NCBI GenBank assembly: GCA_015680685.1
Contig: MNCI01004504.1
Location: 434,328-498,327, forward strand
From: Gnetum montanum
Taxonomy: Eukaryota > Streptophyta > Gnetopsida > Gnetales > Gnetaceae
Direction of reading: 5' to 3'
DNA: 64,000 bases
The notes beneath the pieces were generated by a model that was given only the letters and a program-made list of their open reading frames with translations, ran no database searches and was not told where the DNA came from. The translations under genes and the position numbers were made by a program. Each line of letters starts with the position of its first letter. Position 1 is the first letter of the stretch. This document shows positions 36,274-46,847 of the stretch, piece after piece.

Positions 36274-37137
36274 TCAGGTGTAGTATGGCTTCAGGTACGA
36301 GTGCTTAATAGGATTGGAAAACTTACTATCATCTAGATCAGAAAGCTTGAAGGCTCCATTGTCATATGCCTTAGTGAAAAAGAAAGGCCCTTCCCAGTTC
36401 GTTGAGAATTTGTCTATGGGCTTGCAAACGACCTTGAGGACCAAGTCCCCTTTCTTGATTGGGCATCAATGCTGATTGTGGTGATGATTTTATCATTACT
36501 TCTCTTGGTACCACTCGATGTGATCAAGCATTTGAATGTGCTCCTCCTCTATAGAGTCAAGGTCAATGGTTCTCAACTCATTGTTTTGAACCATATCCAT
36601 GAAGATTAAGAGGATCATGCAAAGTGATGGGACTTGCAATTCAAGAGGCAACATTGCTTCAGATCTATACACAAGACTATATGATTTTTACCTGTTGTAG
36701 TTTTTCATGTTGTGCAGTAGGCCCATAGTATGTAGACTAATTTTTCATGCCATCATTTCTTGCTATCATTAAGCATTCTCTCCAGGACGTTGACGAAAAC
36801 CTTATTTGTGGCTTTCACTTGTCCATTCTCTTGAGGGTAGTATGGTGATGAAAAGGAGTGTTTAATGTCAAGGTTTTCATAGAAGGCTTTGGTTTCTACA
36901 CTGCTAAATTGTGGCCTGTTCTCTATGACTATAGTCATGGGGAGACCAAATCGGGTCACTATGTTGTCAAGAATGAATTTGCAAACTTGCTAGGATGTTA
37001 TCTTCCTAAGGGGAATAGCTTCAACCCACTTTGTGAAATACTTAGTTGTAGTAATGATGAAGTAGTGTCCTATAGAAAACTTAGGTGTTATAGGCCTTAT
37101 GATGTCCAACCCCCAATGTTGAAATGTCCATGTGATC
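36274..37137 (-). pseudogene. Integrase (core and C-terminal domain) of element C
   Basis: DDE-type retroviral-class integrase that inserts cDNA into the genome. It begins abruptly at the broken edge of element D, inside the core: WGLDIIRPITPKFSIGHYFI, FTKWVEAIPLRK, FILDNIVTRFGLPMTI, then NRPQFSSVETKAFYENLDIK and SPYYPQENGQVKATNKV. The second catalytic Asp is replaced (IENRPQF for the usual DNG.QF); the Glu in QENGQV is kept. The C-terminal GPY/F domain reads KKGDLVLKVVCKP, NWEGPFFFTKAYDNGAFKLS and LKPYYT before a stop at 36274-36276. The zinc-binding N-terminus, RNase H and RT of C are absent. Confidence 0.88.
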
Positions 37138-38049
37138 TACTAATGCCTCTATCAACTTTGCATCACTTACACTGTCTAGCACATTGACGCAGCATAGCTG
37201 CTTGCTATGCTATGCTACACTATGTAGCGTAGCACATTGGCATACCATAGCTTCTTGCTACGTTGTGCTACACTATGTAGCATACCACAGTGTAGCCACT
37301 AGTTTAAATAGGAAACTTGATTTGGAGTCAACAACATTTGCTAGAAGCCTTGGTGCACATCAGGTTAGTCTTTGGAGCATTTTATTGATTTGCATCTTTG
37401 CTACACTATGTTACACTACATAGTGTAGCATAGTGTAGCAGCCAATGTAACATGCATTTCTATCAAAATTGTGGTGTTTTATGAGAAAAATTTGCTTGTG
37501 GTCCAAGAGCCAACTGAGATAGGATAGTTTTGGAAGCCACAATGCTATTAGATGCAATCCTTTTGCCAAAATGGCTTAGCAGAGGAGTTTTTGCATGTGT
37601 TGCCCTTGCTATGCTATGCTACACTATATAGCGTAGCATCCTGTGTTGGCTGAATTCTGACTTTACCTTGCACGAAAATCTTTTCAAACTTGTATTTGGA
37701 TACTTGATTGATTTTTTGAAGCCATGCTATGCTACGCAGCATAGCGTAGCGTAGTAGACTTCTCTACTAGAAAACTTGTTGAACTGTTTTGTCCATCCTG
37801 AACACCATTGACAACTACTAGCACAGTTTCTGAGTAAATTGACAATTGAGTGAATTGTGTAGGTGGGCAGGTCGAAGAGTCCATTGGGCCTATCAGCTCT
37901 GGAGGTAGAAAACTTACTAGACTAGACAATATAATATTAGTGCCTACATTTTCTTGCTAAACTATCATGATGCTACACTTGTGGAAGTCCTTGCCTGAAC
38001 TCCAAGACCCTGGTGAAGAAAGAGGACCTTGAATTTTTATGGTGTTTCA
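37138..38049 (-). repeat. 3' LTR of element D, truncated
   Basis: Matches 51770-52645 of the D 5' LTR, including the CTATGCTACACTATGTAGCGTAGC palindromes and the shared AATGCCTCTATCAACTTTGCA. The remaining roughly 900 bp are missing and the sequence switches directly to C integrase. Confidence 0.85.
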
Positions 38050-40132
38050 CTGGTCCCTCTTTGTCGACGTTTGGAGGATGGGCCCAAGAGATGCCGACAA
38101 AGAATACAAAACATCATGAAAGACAAGACGCTAACATCACTCTTTAGTAATTGTCCAAATGTTGCTTAGCTATGATTGAGAGTACTAGGATAGTCATGGA
38201 GGGAAATGGGAAAGGGTGGATTTGCGAGGACAGTTTCAGGAAGGGAAAGATGTAGCATAGTGTGGTCCCTCATTGGAATGCTTTTAAGGGAGTTGATATG
38301 CATGGGCATCTTTCTTTTGCAGGCTTCTGACCTCTCATCAGAATGCTTAGAAATGGTCATTGTGAAATAGCTAATGTACCATTTGTTTGTTTTTTTTTGA
38401 GCTTTTGTTCTTTTACACTTTTCTTTTGTTGTTTTGCCTTGTTCATTTGCAAACAACCTTGTTGCAGGATAGGTGTTTCCTCCCCAAGGTGAGTTGCATT
38501 ACATTCATGTGGGGCTTTGACCTACCTAAATATGTTTCCCATTCAATGAGTTTCATTATGCACATCATGGACATTGCGGTTGAGCATATGGAAGGGCTTT
38601 ACATGCATCGAGAAAATTCGTAAAAAGAGTGTGAGAAGGAGAATTTTGGGTGTAAGAAACAAGGTAAAGGAGGTTAAGGGGGAGGATAGGATGTGCACTC
38701 CCAAGTAGCCAAGCTAGTTAGGACAACCACCTTAAAATGATGTAGTGTCCTACCACCTTAGCAAGATGCACCTTTGACCGACCCCCCTCCGGCACGTACC
38801 TTGCAAGCAAAACAAAGAGTAAACTAAAAGAAACAACCATAAAGTAAAACAAAGGCAAAGAGATCTTACTTACTTTGTATGTTGCTAGAATAATGGATGT
38901 TTTTGCCAGGTCATGCGATGTCCAAACTAGAAAGGCTAGCAGTGGTTCTGGCAGCATCAACATGGAAGGGTTGGCACTGAGGCAGCTAGGAATTGTGGTG
39001 ATGCAAGTGCTTAGGAGTCCCCATCTGAGGAAAACATTATGCAATTCAGTTGTAAGGTGAGATGTCCAATAGCTAAACATCTTTTGGGCCTAGGCGATGG
39101 CGAGGGCTAGAGGGTAGCAACTTTGTGGCTGGGTCACAATAGTGCTGGGACTCCAATAGTGGGTGCTGAACACAGAAGCTATTGCCATGGCAATGGGCTA
39201 TGGTGGTGGTAGCTTCGGAAGGTCAGCAAGATGTCAGACAACATCTCTAGAGGATCAGCAAGATGCTTGGGGTAGTGGCGTTGCATATATTCCAGAGAGT
39301 ATTTTCTTGGCATTGTGAATTGTATTCTAGAACTATAACATCCCACCCCGTGTTGGCACTGTGCATGCTCGCTTGCTTGTAGGGTCATGGATTGTGTGCT
39401 GGACGTGTTGTGCAACAAACCAATTTTAACGTTATGATAGAATGTCTGATGTGCTAGTTTAAGGTCTCAGCAGACTCATGTGTGCTAGTTTAAGATCCTA
39501 GTAGACTGCTATGCTAGTTTAAGATCCTAGACGACTGTTGTGATAGTTTATCATCATAGTGGATGATCGCTATGCTAGTTTAAGGTCCTAGCAGACCCCT
39601 ATGCTAGTTTATCATTGTAGCAGATGGTGGATGGGCTAGTTTAAAGTCATAGTAGACCACCTATGCTAGTTTTATGTCATAGTAGACATGCTTTTCCAGT
39701 TTTACGTTGTGGTAGATGGTCTGTGCCAGTTTATAGTTATAGCGGACTATCGTTGTACCAGTTTATAGTCATAGCAGACTATCTTTGCCAGTTTTATGTC
39801 ATAGTGGATGATCTTTGCTAGTTTTACATTGTAGTGGATGATCTTTGCTAGTTTTACATCATAATGGATGATTTGTGCCAGTTTATAGTCATAGTGGACT
39901 ATCTCTACTAGTTTTACATTGTAGCAAACAATCTTTTCCAGTTTTACGTCGTAGCAGACAAGCTTTGCTAGTTTTATGTTGTACCAAATGATCTGTGCTA
40001 GTTTATATTCATAGCGGACTATCTTTGCCAGTTTTACATCATAGTAGATAATTTTTGCTAGTTTTACGTCGTACCAGACAAGCTTTGGTAGTTTTACATC
40101 ATATTAGATTATTTTCTTACCTTGCTTACACA
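38050..40132 (-). other. 3' untranslated region of element D with long minisatellite
   Basis: About 39425-40115 is a minisatellite of roughly 25-30-bp units (plus strand core TTTGCTAGTTTTACATCATAGTGGATGA and TAGTTTAAGGTCCTAGCAGACC), over 20 degenerate copies. Below it, 38050-39400 aligns with the same region in C. A minus-strand GTAAGTAAG...TTGCTTGCAAG pair (about 38875-38808) resembles a short intron. The polypurine tract CAAAGAGGGACCAG adjoins the LTR. Confidence 0.65.
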
Positions 40133-41479
40133 TCAGATATAGTATAGCTTGAGATACAAGTGATTCACAGGATTCATAAACTCTTTGCCATCCATGTTTG
40201 CCAGTTTGAAGGCCCCATTCCCATAGGATTTTGTGATCATGAATGGACCTTCCCAGTTTACTAAGAATTTTTTCACATGTTCATGGACAACCTTGAGAAA
40301 AGGGCCCCCCTTTTTATCAACCGTTGATGTGGGTTTGCATGATGTTTCTTCCATTACCTAGCTTGATATCACTCAATGCAGCCAATTGTTTGTGCACACT
40401 CCTCCTCTATGGATTCGAGGTTGATGATCCTCAACTCGTTGTTTTGGGCTTCTTTCATGATGTTTGATAGGATCATTTGAAGTGATAGTACCTATAGCTC
40501 AAGAGGTACCTCTTCAGATTTGTAAACAAGGCTATAAGGCATTTTACCTGTTTCCGTTATGCATGTCGTTCTGTAAGCCCATAGCACATAGAGGATTTTC
40601 TTGTGCAATCGCCTCTTATTGTTGCTAAGCATCTTCTTGAGAAAGTTGATGATGGATTTGTTCATAGCTTCTACCTATCCGTTTGCCTACAAGTCTTATG
40701 GCAAGGAAAAGGATTGCTTAATGCCAAGGTTGCTGCAAAAGGTCTTGGTTTCCACACTACTACATTATGGTCCATTGTCTATCAAAATAGTCATGGGAAG
40801 ACCAAACCTTGTCACTGTGTTATCTAATATAAAGTGGCAAACCTATTGAGATGTAGTCTTCCTAAGGGGGACAACCTCTACCAACTTTGTAAAGTACTCA
40901 ATGGCGGTGATAATGGAGCTATGCCCTACGGAAGACTTAGCTGTGATAGGGCCTATAATGTCTAGTCCCCATCATTGGAATGGCCATGTGATTTGCGTCA
41001 GGTGCAAGTCAGTAGGTGAAATGTGTATAATATTTGCATATCATTGGCACATGTCATAAGTCTTAACTTTGACAAGGAAATCTCGTTCCATGTAAGGCCA
41101 GTAATATCCTAGGTGTCTACTTTTTCTTCCATGGCCCTAGGGGCTATGTGTCCTCCACATAGTCCTTCATGGATTTCATTAATGATCTTTTGTGCTTGTC
41201 TCTCATTTATGCATGCTAGCAATATCCCATCGAAGGAACGTTTGTACAAGGCATTATCTCCCATAAGTACATATTACCGAGCACGATTTCAGATTGCATC
41301 CCTTTGAGTAGATGTCAATCTGCATGGGGGTTCTCCATGTTGTAGATATGCTTTAATGTTGATGTACCACTCTTGGGTATTAGCAGCACTAATAGAGGCG
41401 ACGTGTACTAGTTGAGTGATAGGCTCCGTATGCTCGCTTATTGAAACGGGAAAAGTTATGAATAGGTGTGATGGCACAT
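40133..41479 (-). pseudogene. Integrase of element D (decayed)
   Basis: On the minus strand after the second RNase H. Near 41100-41300 are RARYVLMGDNALYKRSFDGI and EGLCGGHIAPRAMEEKV followed by a CAND remnant, the expected HHCC zinc-finger region. The catalytic core (about 40980-40600) survives only as scattered frames such as MDHNVVVWKP. The C-terminal GPY/F domain is clear: KKGGPFLKVVHEHVKKFL, NWEGPFMITKSYGNGAFKLA, then LYLKLYYI and a stop at 40133-40135. C's integrase at 36274-37137 shows the same C-terminus in better condition. Confidence 0.75.
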
Positions 41480-42369
41480 TTCATGATAGGATGGCTAGGG
41501 CATCTGCTATGGTGTTCTCATTGCATAGCGCATGTTGGACATCTGTTGTGGAAAACTGCTTGAGCAAACATTTGGCTAGGTCGCAATAGGATTGCAGATG
41601 AGTAACTTTCTAGGCATAAACCTCAGTGATTTGATTGACAATGAGTTTTGAATCACCGCGAATTGCTAGATGTTGAATTTTTAAAGCTTGGGTTGCTAAG
41701 AGGCCCCTAAGGAGTCATTCGTACTCTGCCACATTGTTCGTACAAAGGAACAAAAAATTATAAGCAAACAATTGAATATCCCCAGAGGGAAATGTAATGA
41801 CGATAGCTACACTACCATCTCATGTGTTCGAGGCATTGTCAAAATGCAAAGTAGCCTCTAAATGTAATGGGACAGAGTTGATGGTGTTAATGTGCTCGTT
41901 AGGGAATTTGGGTTCTATGGTTTCCTGATTGTTGACAGGTGAGGTCGTGAGTTACATAGCTATGGCTTGCCCTTTCATTGACGATTAGGTTACATAATGC
42001 AAATCGAATTTTGCGGTTATAGCTTTCCACCAGGCTATCCTGTTGCTTTTGTATAGATTGTTTGTGATAGCCTAGAGTACATTGCTTTTGCATATAATGT
42101 TGAATTTGCTACGGAACAAATAATTCCTCCACTTTTTCAATGCAAACACTAGGGCAAGGTAATTTTTTTCCACCTCATTGTACTTCACCTTGTATGCTAT
42201 CAATGCATGACTCAGGTAATAAACTAGAATCTCAGAGCCATCATCTCTTCTTTGACATAATAGTGTAGTGATCGACGTGTCTGAGGTGGCAAGGTAGATG
42301 TAGAAAGGCTCATCCCTCTACTGTGGTTAAATAGTTAGGAGGTGTAAAAGCTCTTTCTTTAGGTCATTG
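41480..42369 (-). pseudogene. Dual RNase H of element D (gypsy RNase H plus archaeal-type RNase H)
   Basis: Degrades the RNA strand during reverse transcription. The first domain (about 42369-42050) reads DEPFYIYLATSDTSITTLL, VKYNEVEKNYLALVFALKKW and FNIICKSNVL, the usual gypsy RT-linked RNase H. A second domain follows at about 41860-41480: LHFDNASN (Asp codon 41838-41840), NNVAEYE (Glu codon 41724-41726), IRGDSKLIVNQI (Asp codon 41652-41654) and ENTIADALA. This D-E-D series with NNVAEYE and GDSKL is the extra archaeal-type RNase H that defines the Tat lineage. TAG/TGA stops interrupt both. Confidence 0.82.
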
Positions 42370-43605
42370 AAGGCTTGTTGGCATTGTGTTGTCCATTCAA
42401 AATTAACCCCTTTCTTTAGTAAGTGTTGCATGGGGTGTAACTTGTCAATCAACTTTGCTATAAACCTTCTAATGAACTATACTTTACTTTGCAACCTGCG
42501 TAATTCTTTAAGGTTGGTAGGGGGTGCTAGATCAACGATGGCCTTAACTTTGTCAGGGTCCACTTGTATTCCAACCTCCAATACTACAAACCCTAACATG
42601 TGTCCAGTTCTTACCCCGAAGACACACTTTTTTGGATTAAGGCGTAAGTCATGCATCTTACAATGTTTGAGGACTACACCTAGATCGTTGGGATGGTCAG
42701 TAGCCTCTTTAGATTTTACTGCTATGTCATCCACATAGTCATTTAGTGTTTCTAGGATATAGTCACTAAAGATGTATGTCATAACTCTTTGGTAGGTTGG
42801 CATTTTTGAGTCCAAAGGGCATCATAGTGTAATAAAAAGTACCCCATGGGGTCATGAAAGTGGTTGTTAACTGATGCTCTAGGTTAATACGAATTTGATT
42901 GTAGCCAAAGAAACCATCCATGAAGGATAATAGAGCGTGACCAGCCGTAGTGTCCGTAAGTTGATCAATACTTGGTAGTGGGAAGTCATCTTTGAACGTT
43001 GCTTTATTTAGATCCTAGAAGTCTATACAGATTTGTATTCCTCCCATTTCTTAGAAACTACAATGATGATCGACACCCATTTTAAGTAATCAACTACTCG
43101 GATGAAACCAGCCTAATACAGCTTAGTGATTTCATCGTGTACGGCCAGCGCAATCTCTGGCTTAATCTTGCAAGCCTTTTTTTTAACTACCTTCACACGT
43201 GGGTCTATGATAACGTTATGCTGTATAAGGCTCAGATCTAAGCTCAGCATGTCATTATAGGACCACACAAATTCCTCGATGTTGTCTTGAAGGATTTTGG
43301 ATACATATTTATGCATTTTTGAATCTAGGAGGGAGCTAAGTTTTAACATCTTTATTTTCCCCCTGGATGTAGTCACAGGCATTTCAATGAAAGTTTCCTC
43401 AATTACATCCCCTACCTCTCAATCTAAGGCTTGGACCAGATGTTCAGGCCAGTTTGGGGATGTTTCTAAGGATGCGAAAGTGCTATCGGTGCATGAATCC
43501 TAGTCTATTAACTTTGGGTTTAATTGTCTTGTAAGCTCCCCATGTGGACATGTCAAGGCTAGAAGTGAAGATAAATCGTGATGCATGGCCATTCTTGCTC
43601 ACCCT
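42370..43605 (-). pseudogene. Reverse transcriptase of element D (decayed)
   Basis: On the minus strand, starting just after a splice-acceptor-like TTATTGTGGCAG. Linker: MPVTTSRGKIKMLKLSSLL, EEFVWSYNDM. RT: KKACKIKPEIALAVHDEITK, then a broken palm (RVVDYLKWVS, HGVLFITL). A better frame at 42815-42477 has TYQRVMTYIFSDYILETLND, catalytic YVDD at 42726-42737, LRLNPKKCVFGVRTG and LKELRRLQSKV. The homologous RT in element B is cut just after YVDD, so D supplies the thumb and connection. Frameshifts separate the pieces. Confidence 0.85.
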
Positions 43606-43615
43606 GCCACAATAA
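43604..43615 (-). promoter_or_regulatory. Candidate splice acceptor before RT (D)
   Basis: Minus-strand TTATTGTGGCAG, with AG at 43604-43605. The same motif sits before B's RT. It would join gag-protease to pol if the intervening antisense gene were removed as an intron. Confidence 0.42.
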
Positions 43616-44157
43616 GATAAATGCCAAGTCAAGTAATACCTATTTGTAGCAACAGTGCATAGTAAACATTTTCAAAGCAACAATGAGATGTGAAATGGTT
43701 GAAATATTTGTCAACTATAATACAAAGTTCATAAGCTACCATTTTAAGGTCGTAGCGGACTGCTTGGATGCAGAGTTGTGGTTTAAAACTACTAGTTTAA
43801 GGTCTTTGCAGATCGCTAAATTGGTTGAATTGTAAGTCATAACTGCTAGTTTAAGATCTTTGTGGACCATTAATAGGTTAGGGTTGTAAGTTAAAAGTAT
43901 TGGTTTAAGGTCTTTGCAAACCACTAACTTGGTCGAAATTGTGAGTCAAAACTACTAGTTTAAGTTCTTTGTGGACCGTTAATGAGTTATTCTTGTAAAG
44001 GTAAGTGGCTAGTTTGAGGTGGGATGAAATTTTCAGTTGGGCCCACCTGCTATGATGCAAAAAGTGATGCTATGCTATGGCAAGAGTGCTACGTTGTATA
44101 GGGCATCCCACATTAATCAGGGCATAAAAACGGAAAGTTTCTTTTCACCACGTTGGC
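43606..44157. repeat. Minisatellite spacer between RT and antisense gene (D)
   Basis: About 43735-44010 has four or five units of roughly 65 bp with plus-strand core CTAGTTTAAGGTCTTTGCAGACC and intervening GGTTGAATTGTGAGTCAAAA. The minus-strand core (ACCTTAAACTAG) matches the minisatellites elsewhere in this family. No gene was seen apart from the promoter at the right end. Confidence 0.7.
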
Positions 44158-44165
44158 TATAAATA
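44158..44165 (+). promoter_or_regulatory. TATA box of the antisense gene in D
   Basis: TATAAATA followed by GGGG on the plus strand, about 135 bp before the ATG at 44297 and opposite to the direction of element D. No LTR is nearby, so this looks like an internal promoter of the accessory gene itself. Confidence 0.55.
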
Positions 44166-44296
44166 GGGGTTTACCACTGGTAAACTTGTCATTTTCATTA
44201 TAGGAGAGTAGAGCCAACATCCAAAGCATAGATCAGTTGTATTGATAAAGAGCAAGGTGATTTAGCATAGTAATTAAGAGAGAATTTGCAACTGAG

Positions 44297-46205
44297 ATGA
44301 TGGCACCTAAAGAAGAATGTAAACACTGAGTGCTCGCCAAGGTAGATGAAGTGAAAGACACCCTAGGACGTCTGTCACAGGCACGTGTCATGGTATGAGA
44401 GGAGAATCTGTTGGCCCAGTAAGTTTCTATGTTACCTTTGTTTTCTATGTTGCTATTGTTATCTCTTTTTTTTTGTTTTTTGTTTCGAAATTCGCATCTT
44501 CTGTTACCATTTTGGTTGTCATTTTGGCTGTTACACCACCACTGTTGCCGATTCAACCATGATGGGTGTACAGATGCTATGCTCAGGTTACATGCGGTAT
44601 TTCCCAGACCGCCATTGCTATGACTACCTCACTACAGGGGTTTAGGTTATCCTGACAACCTAGCATGCGAATAGCATAGCGTATGACCCTTAGGAGGGTT
44701 TTGCAATGCACAAGATTTGACAAGATAACATGTATTTAATGCAGCGTAGCATGAATTGTTTTGTATGAAAAAAGATTGGTTGAAATGGTAATAGCATATT
44801 AAATTCTTTCTAATTTGAAATTTGAACTTTTTTTGTTATGCTAGGCTGGTGAGTTTGACCGCATGTTTGACAATTTGTCGATGGGCAACCCCCCCGCTAT
44901 CACCCCTGAGGGTTTGCTGGGTAGGAACTTTACACTATCATTTTCATTGCTCATTATCTTTATTGTAATCCTCTTAGTCATAAGTAACACATTTTTTCAT
45001 GTAATAGACACCACTGTTGACACTACAGGCCCTTCTTCAATCTTCCTGTGACCATGGGCCGAGACCCCTAATAAGTTTGCCTTCATGCAAGGGGTGGTCG
45101 ATGACATGATCGACCATCTTAAGAAGATCAATCTAGAAGTAGCTGAGTAAAGTAGCAATGCTAGGCTTTTTAAACTACTAAAATTTTGCTATGCTGCTAT
45201 GAATAATGCCTTTTTGCTACGCCGTTGATAGCCTCTTACCTCAAGTGGGACCCTAGACAAGCAGTTAAGGTTGATGTTATGCTTACACTCCCACTGGAAG
45301 TGACCAAAGTACCTTGTCGCATATACAATGAGGCTAGCAAATGCATGCTATACTCAGCAAGCTCCTTGTAGGAGTGCAGGCGTGTAAATGAAGACCTATG
45401 GAAACGGGTCCAGAGGCTTGAGAAGGAGAAGGCAAACCTAACTACTAAGATGGGAGACCTCCGCTCCAAGAATGCGTTCCTTTTGACCCAGGATACCAAC
45501 GATGGCAGTTTGTGCATGGCAATCATTGATTATGCAAGATATTGGATGGTTGTGTGATGCAACAATGAGGCCACACATGAAATAATAGAGCAGCGTATGC
45601 AAATGGACTTACTGGCCTAGAAGAACTAATATTGAAAAGATTATAGTGCAAGGGTTTACGAGTGGGGGTAGTCACAAAAAAGCCATAAGCATATGTATAA
45701 ACTAGAATGTGCCACCTACCATAAATAGTACCAGGATGCTTCTATTAAGTTGTATACTCATGAAGTGTTCCTCGATGTCATTGGTGCTTCTAGGGCTTAC
45801 GACAAGTTCATGAAACAAGTGATAGTTAGTGAATCCCCTAAATGGGAAGTGAGTTTCCCCATGGGTAGCACCACCACTACCTCCTTTTCTCTAGGGCCAT
45901 CGAGATGGACAGCTGTTGAAAAGGAGAAAGTTGCAACAAACACTGACTTAGGAGATAGGCACTGGGTGGACATTATTGAAGAGGAGGTCTAGCTATGCCT
46001 CGAGATCAGCTTGGATCGCATACCCCCTGAGACAGATGCAGGGCCATCTCAACTTAGTCACTTTTTTTTTGCGATGTAATGACTTATTTTATTCTAATTT
46101 TTATTGTGACTCTAGCTGACTATAATTTCTATGATACACAATCTAGATGAAGATACAAGACCGTCTGAGGGTGGGAACAATGGTGCAAAGGAAGATGATG
46201 CATGA
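44297..46205 (+). pseudogene. Antisense accessory gene, short copy in element D
   Basis: Unrecognised product, opposite strand to D. The first exon starts at ATG 44297 (MMAPKEECKH, stop, VLAKVDEVKDTLGRLSQARV) and ends at GTAAGT near 44401. The next clear exons are d 44845-44920 (AGEFDRMFDNLSMG, then PPAITPEGLLG, donor GTAGG), e 45008-45146 (TPNKFAFMQGVVDDMIDHLK), f from 45232 (KWDPRQAVKVDVMLTLPLEV, RIYNEASKCMLYSASSL, a coiled-coil stretch, then GPSRWTAVEKEKV and DRHWVDIIEEEV) and g 46147-46205 (EDTRPSEGGNNGAKEDDA). Exons a-c (about 600 codons in copy B) are absent. It is either a deletion derivative or a naturally shorter form with its own start. Stops remain in exons e and f. Confidence 0.65.
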
Positions 46206-46847
46206 CAACAAGGGATCTTATTTGTATTTTTGAAAGAATATTGCAAACATTATTTAATTGACTTTAAATGGAAGATGAATTATGAAAAGATTCATTTTAT
46301 TCTGGCCTATGTATTATCTATGTTATTCATTTTTATATTTTTTTTGTCTTAGTTGTAGGCCATTTCGGGCTGTTGTCAAGTCACAAGAAAAGAAGTTTTT
46401 TTTATTTAGTTGTTTTTTGAATAGCCAATTTTAGGCCTTGATGGGCCATAGTGATAGTTTAAGGCCATTCCGAGCCATTGCTAGTTTTAGGCCATTTTGG
46501 GCCATCGCTAGTTTTAGGCCATTTCGGGCCATCGCTAGTTTTAGGCCATTTTGGATCATTGTGGAGTAAAGAATTTTTTCAATTTTAGGCCCTAGCAAGC
46601 CATTTGTAGTTTTAGGCCATTCTAGGTCATGTGACGATGGTGAAAAAAAGAAAAGAAAATTTTCTAGTTTTAGGGCTTAGCGGTCCATGAAATATGCGAA
46701 CGAAGTACATGACGCCAACAGTGTAAATATAGAGGACATTAAAGCCAACAATGAATGTAAAGCAAACAATGTAGGTGAGAAGAAGTATGCGTAATGTAGC
46801 TACGCTAACATGGATACAGTTTAGTTTTGGAGTTTCTTTTTGACTCA
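46206..46847. repeat. Minisatellite spacer between antisense gene and protease (D)
   Basis: 46351-46635 repeats GGCCATTTTGGGCCATCGCTAGTTTTA-type units of about 30 bp. The remainder is AT-rich. Same slot as 15745-15945 and 56330-56490. Confidence 0.75.

Noticed and set aside
42367-42738. 123-codon plus-strand frame, Cys/Ser-rich
   Set aside because: Shadow of D's RT; the minus strand has YVDD and LRLNPKKCVFG.
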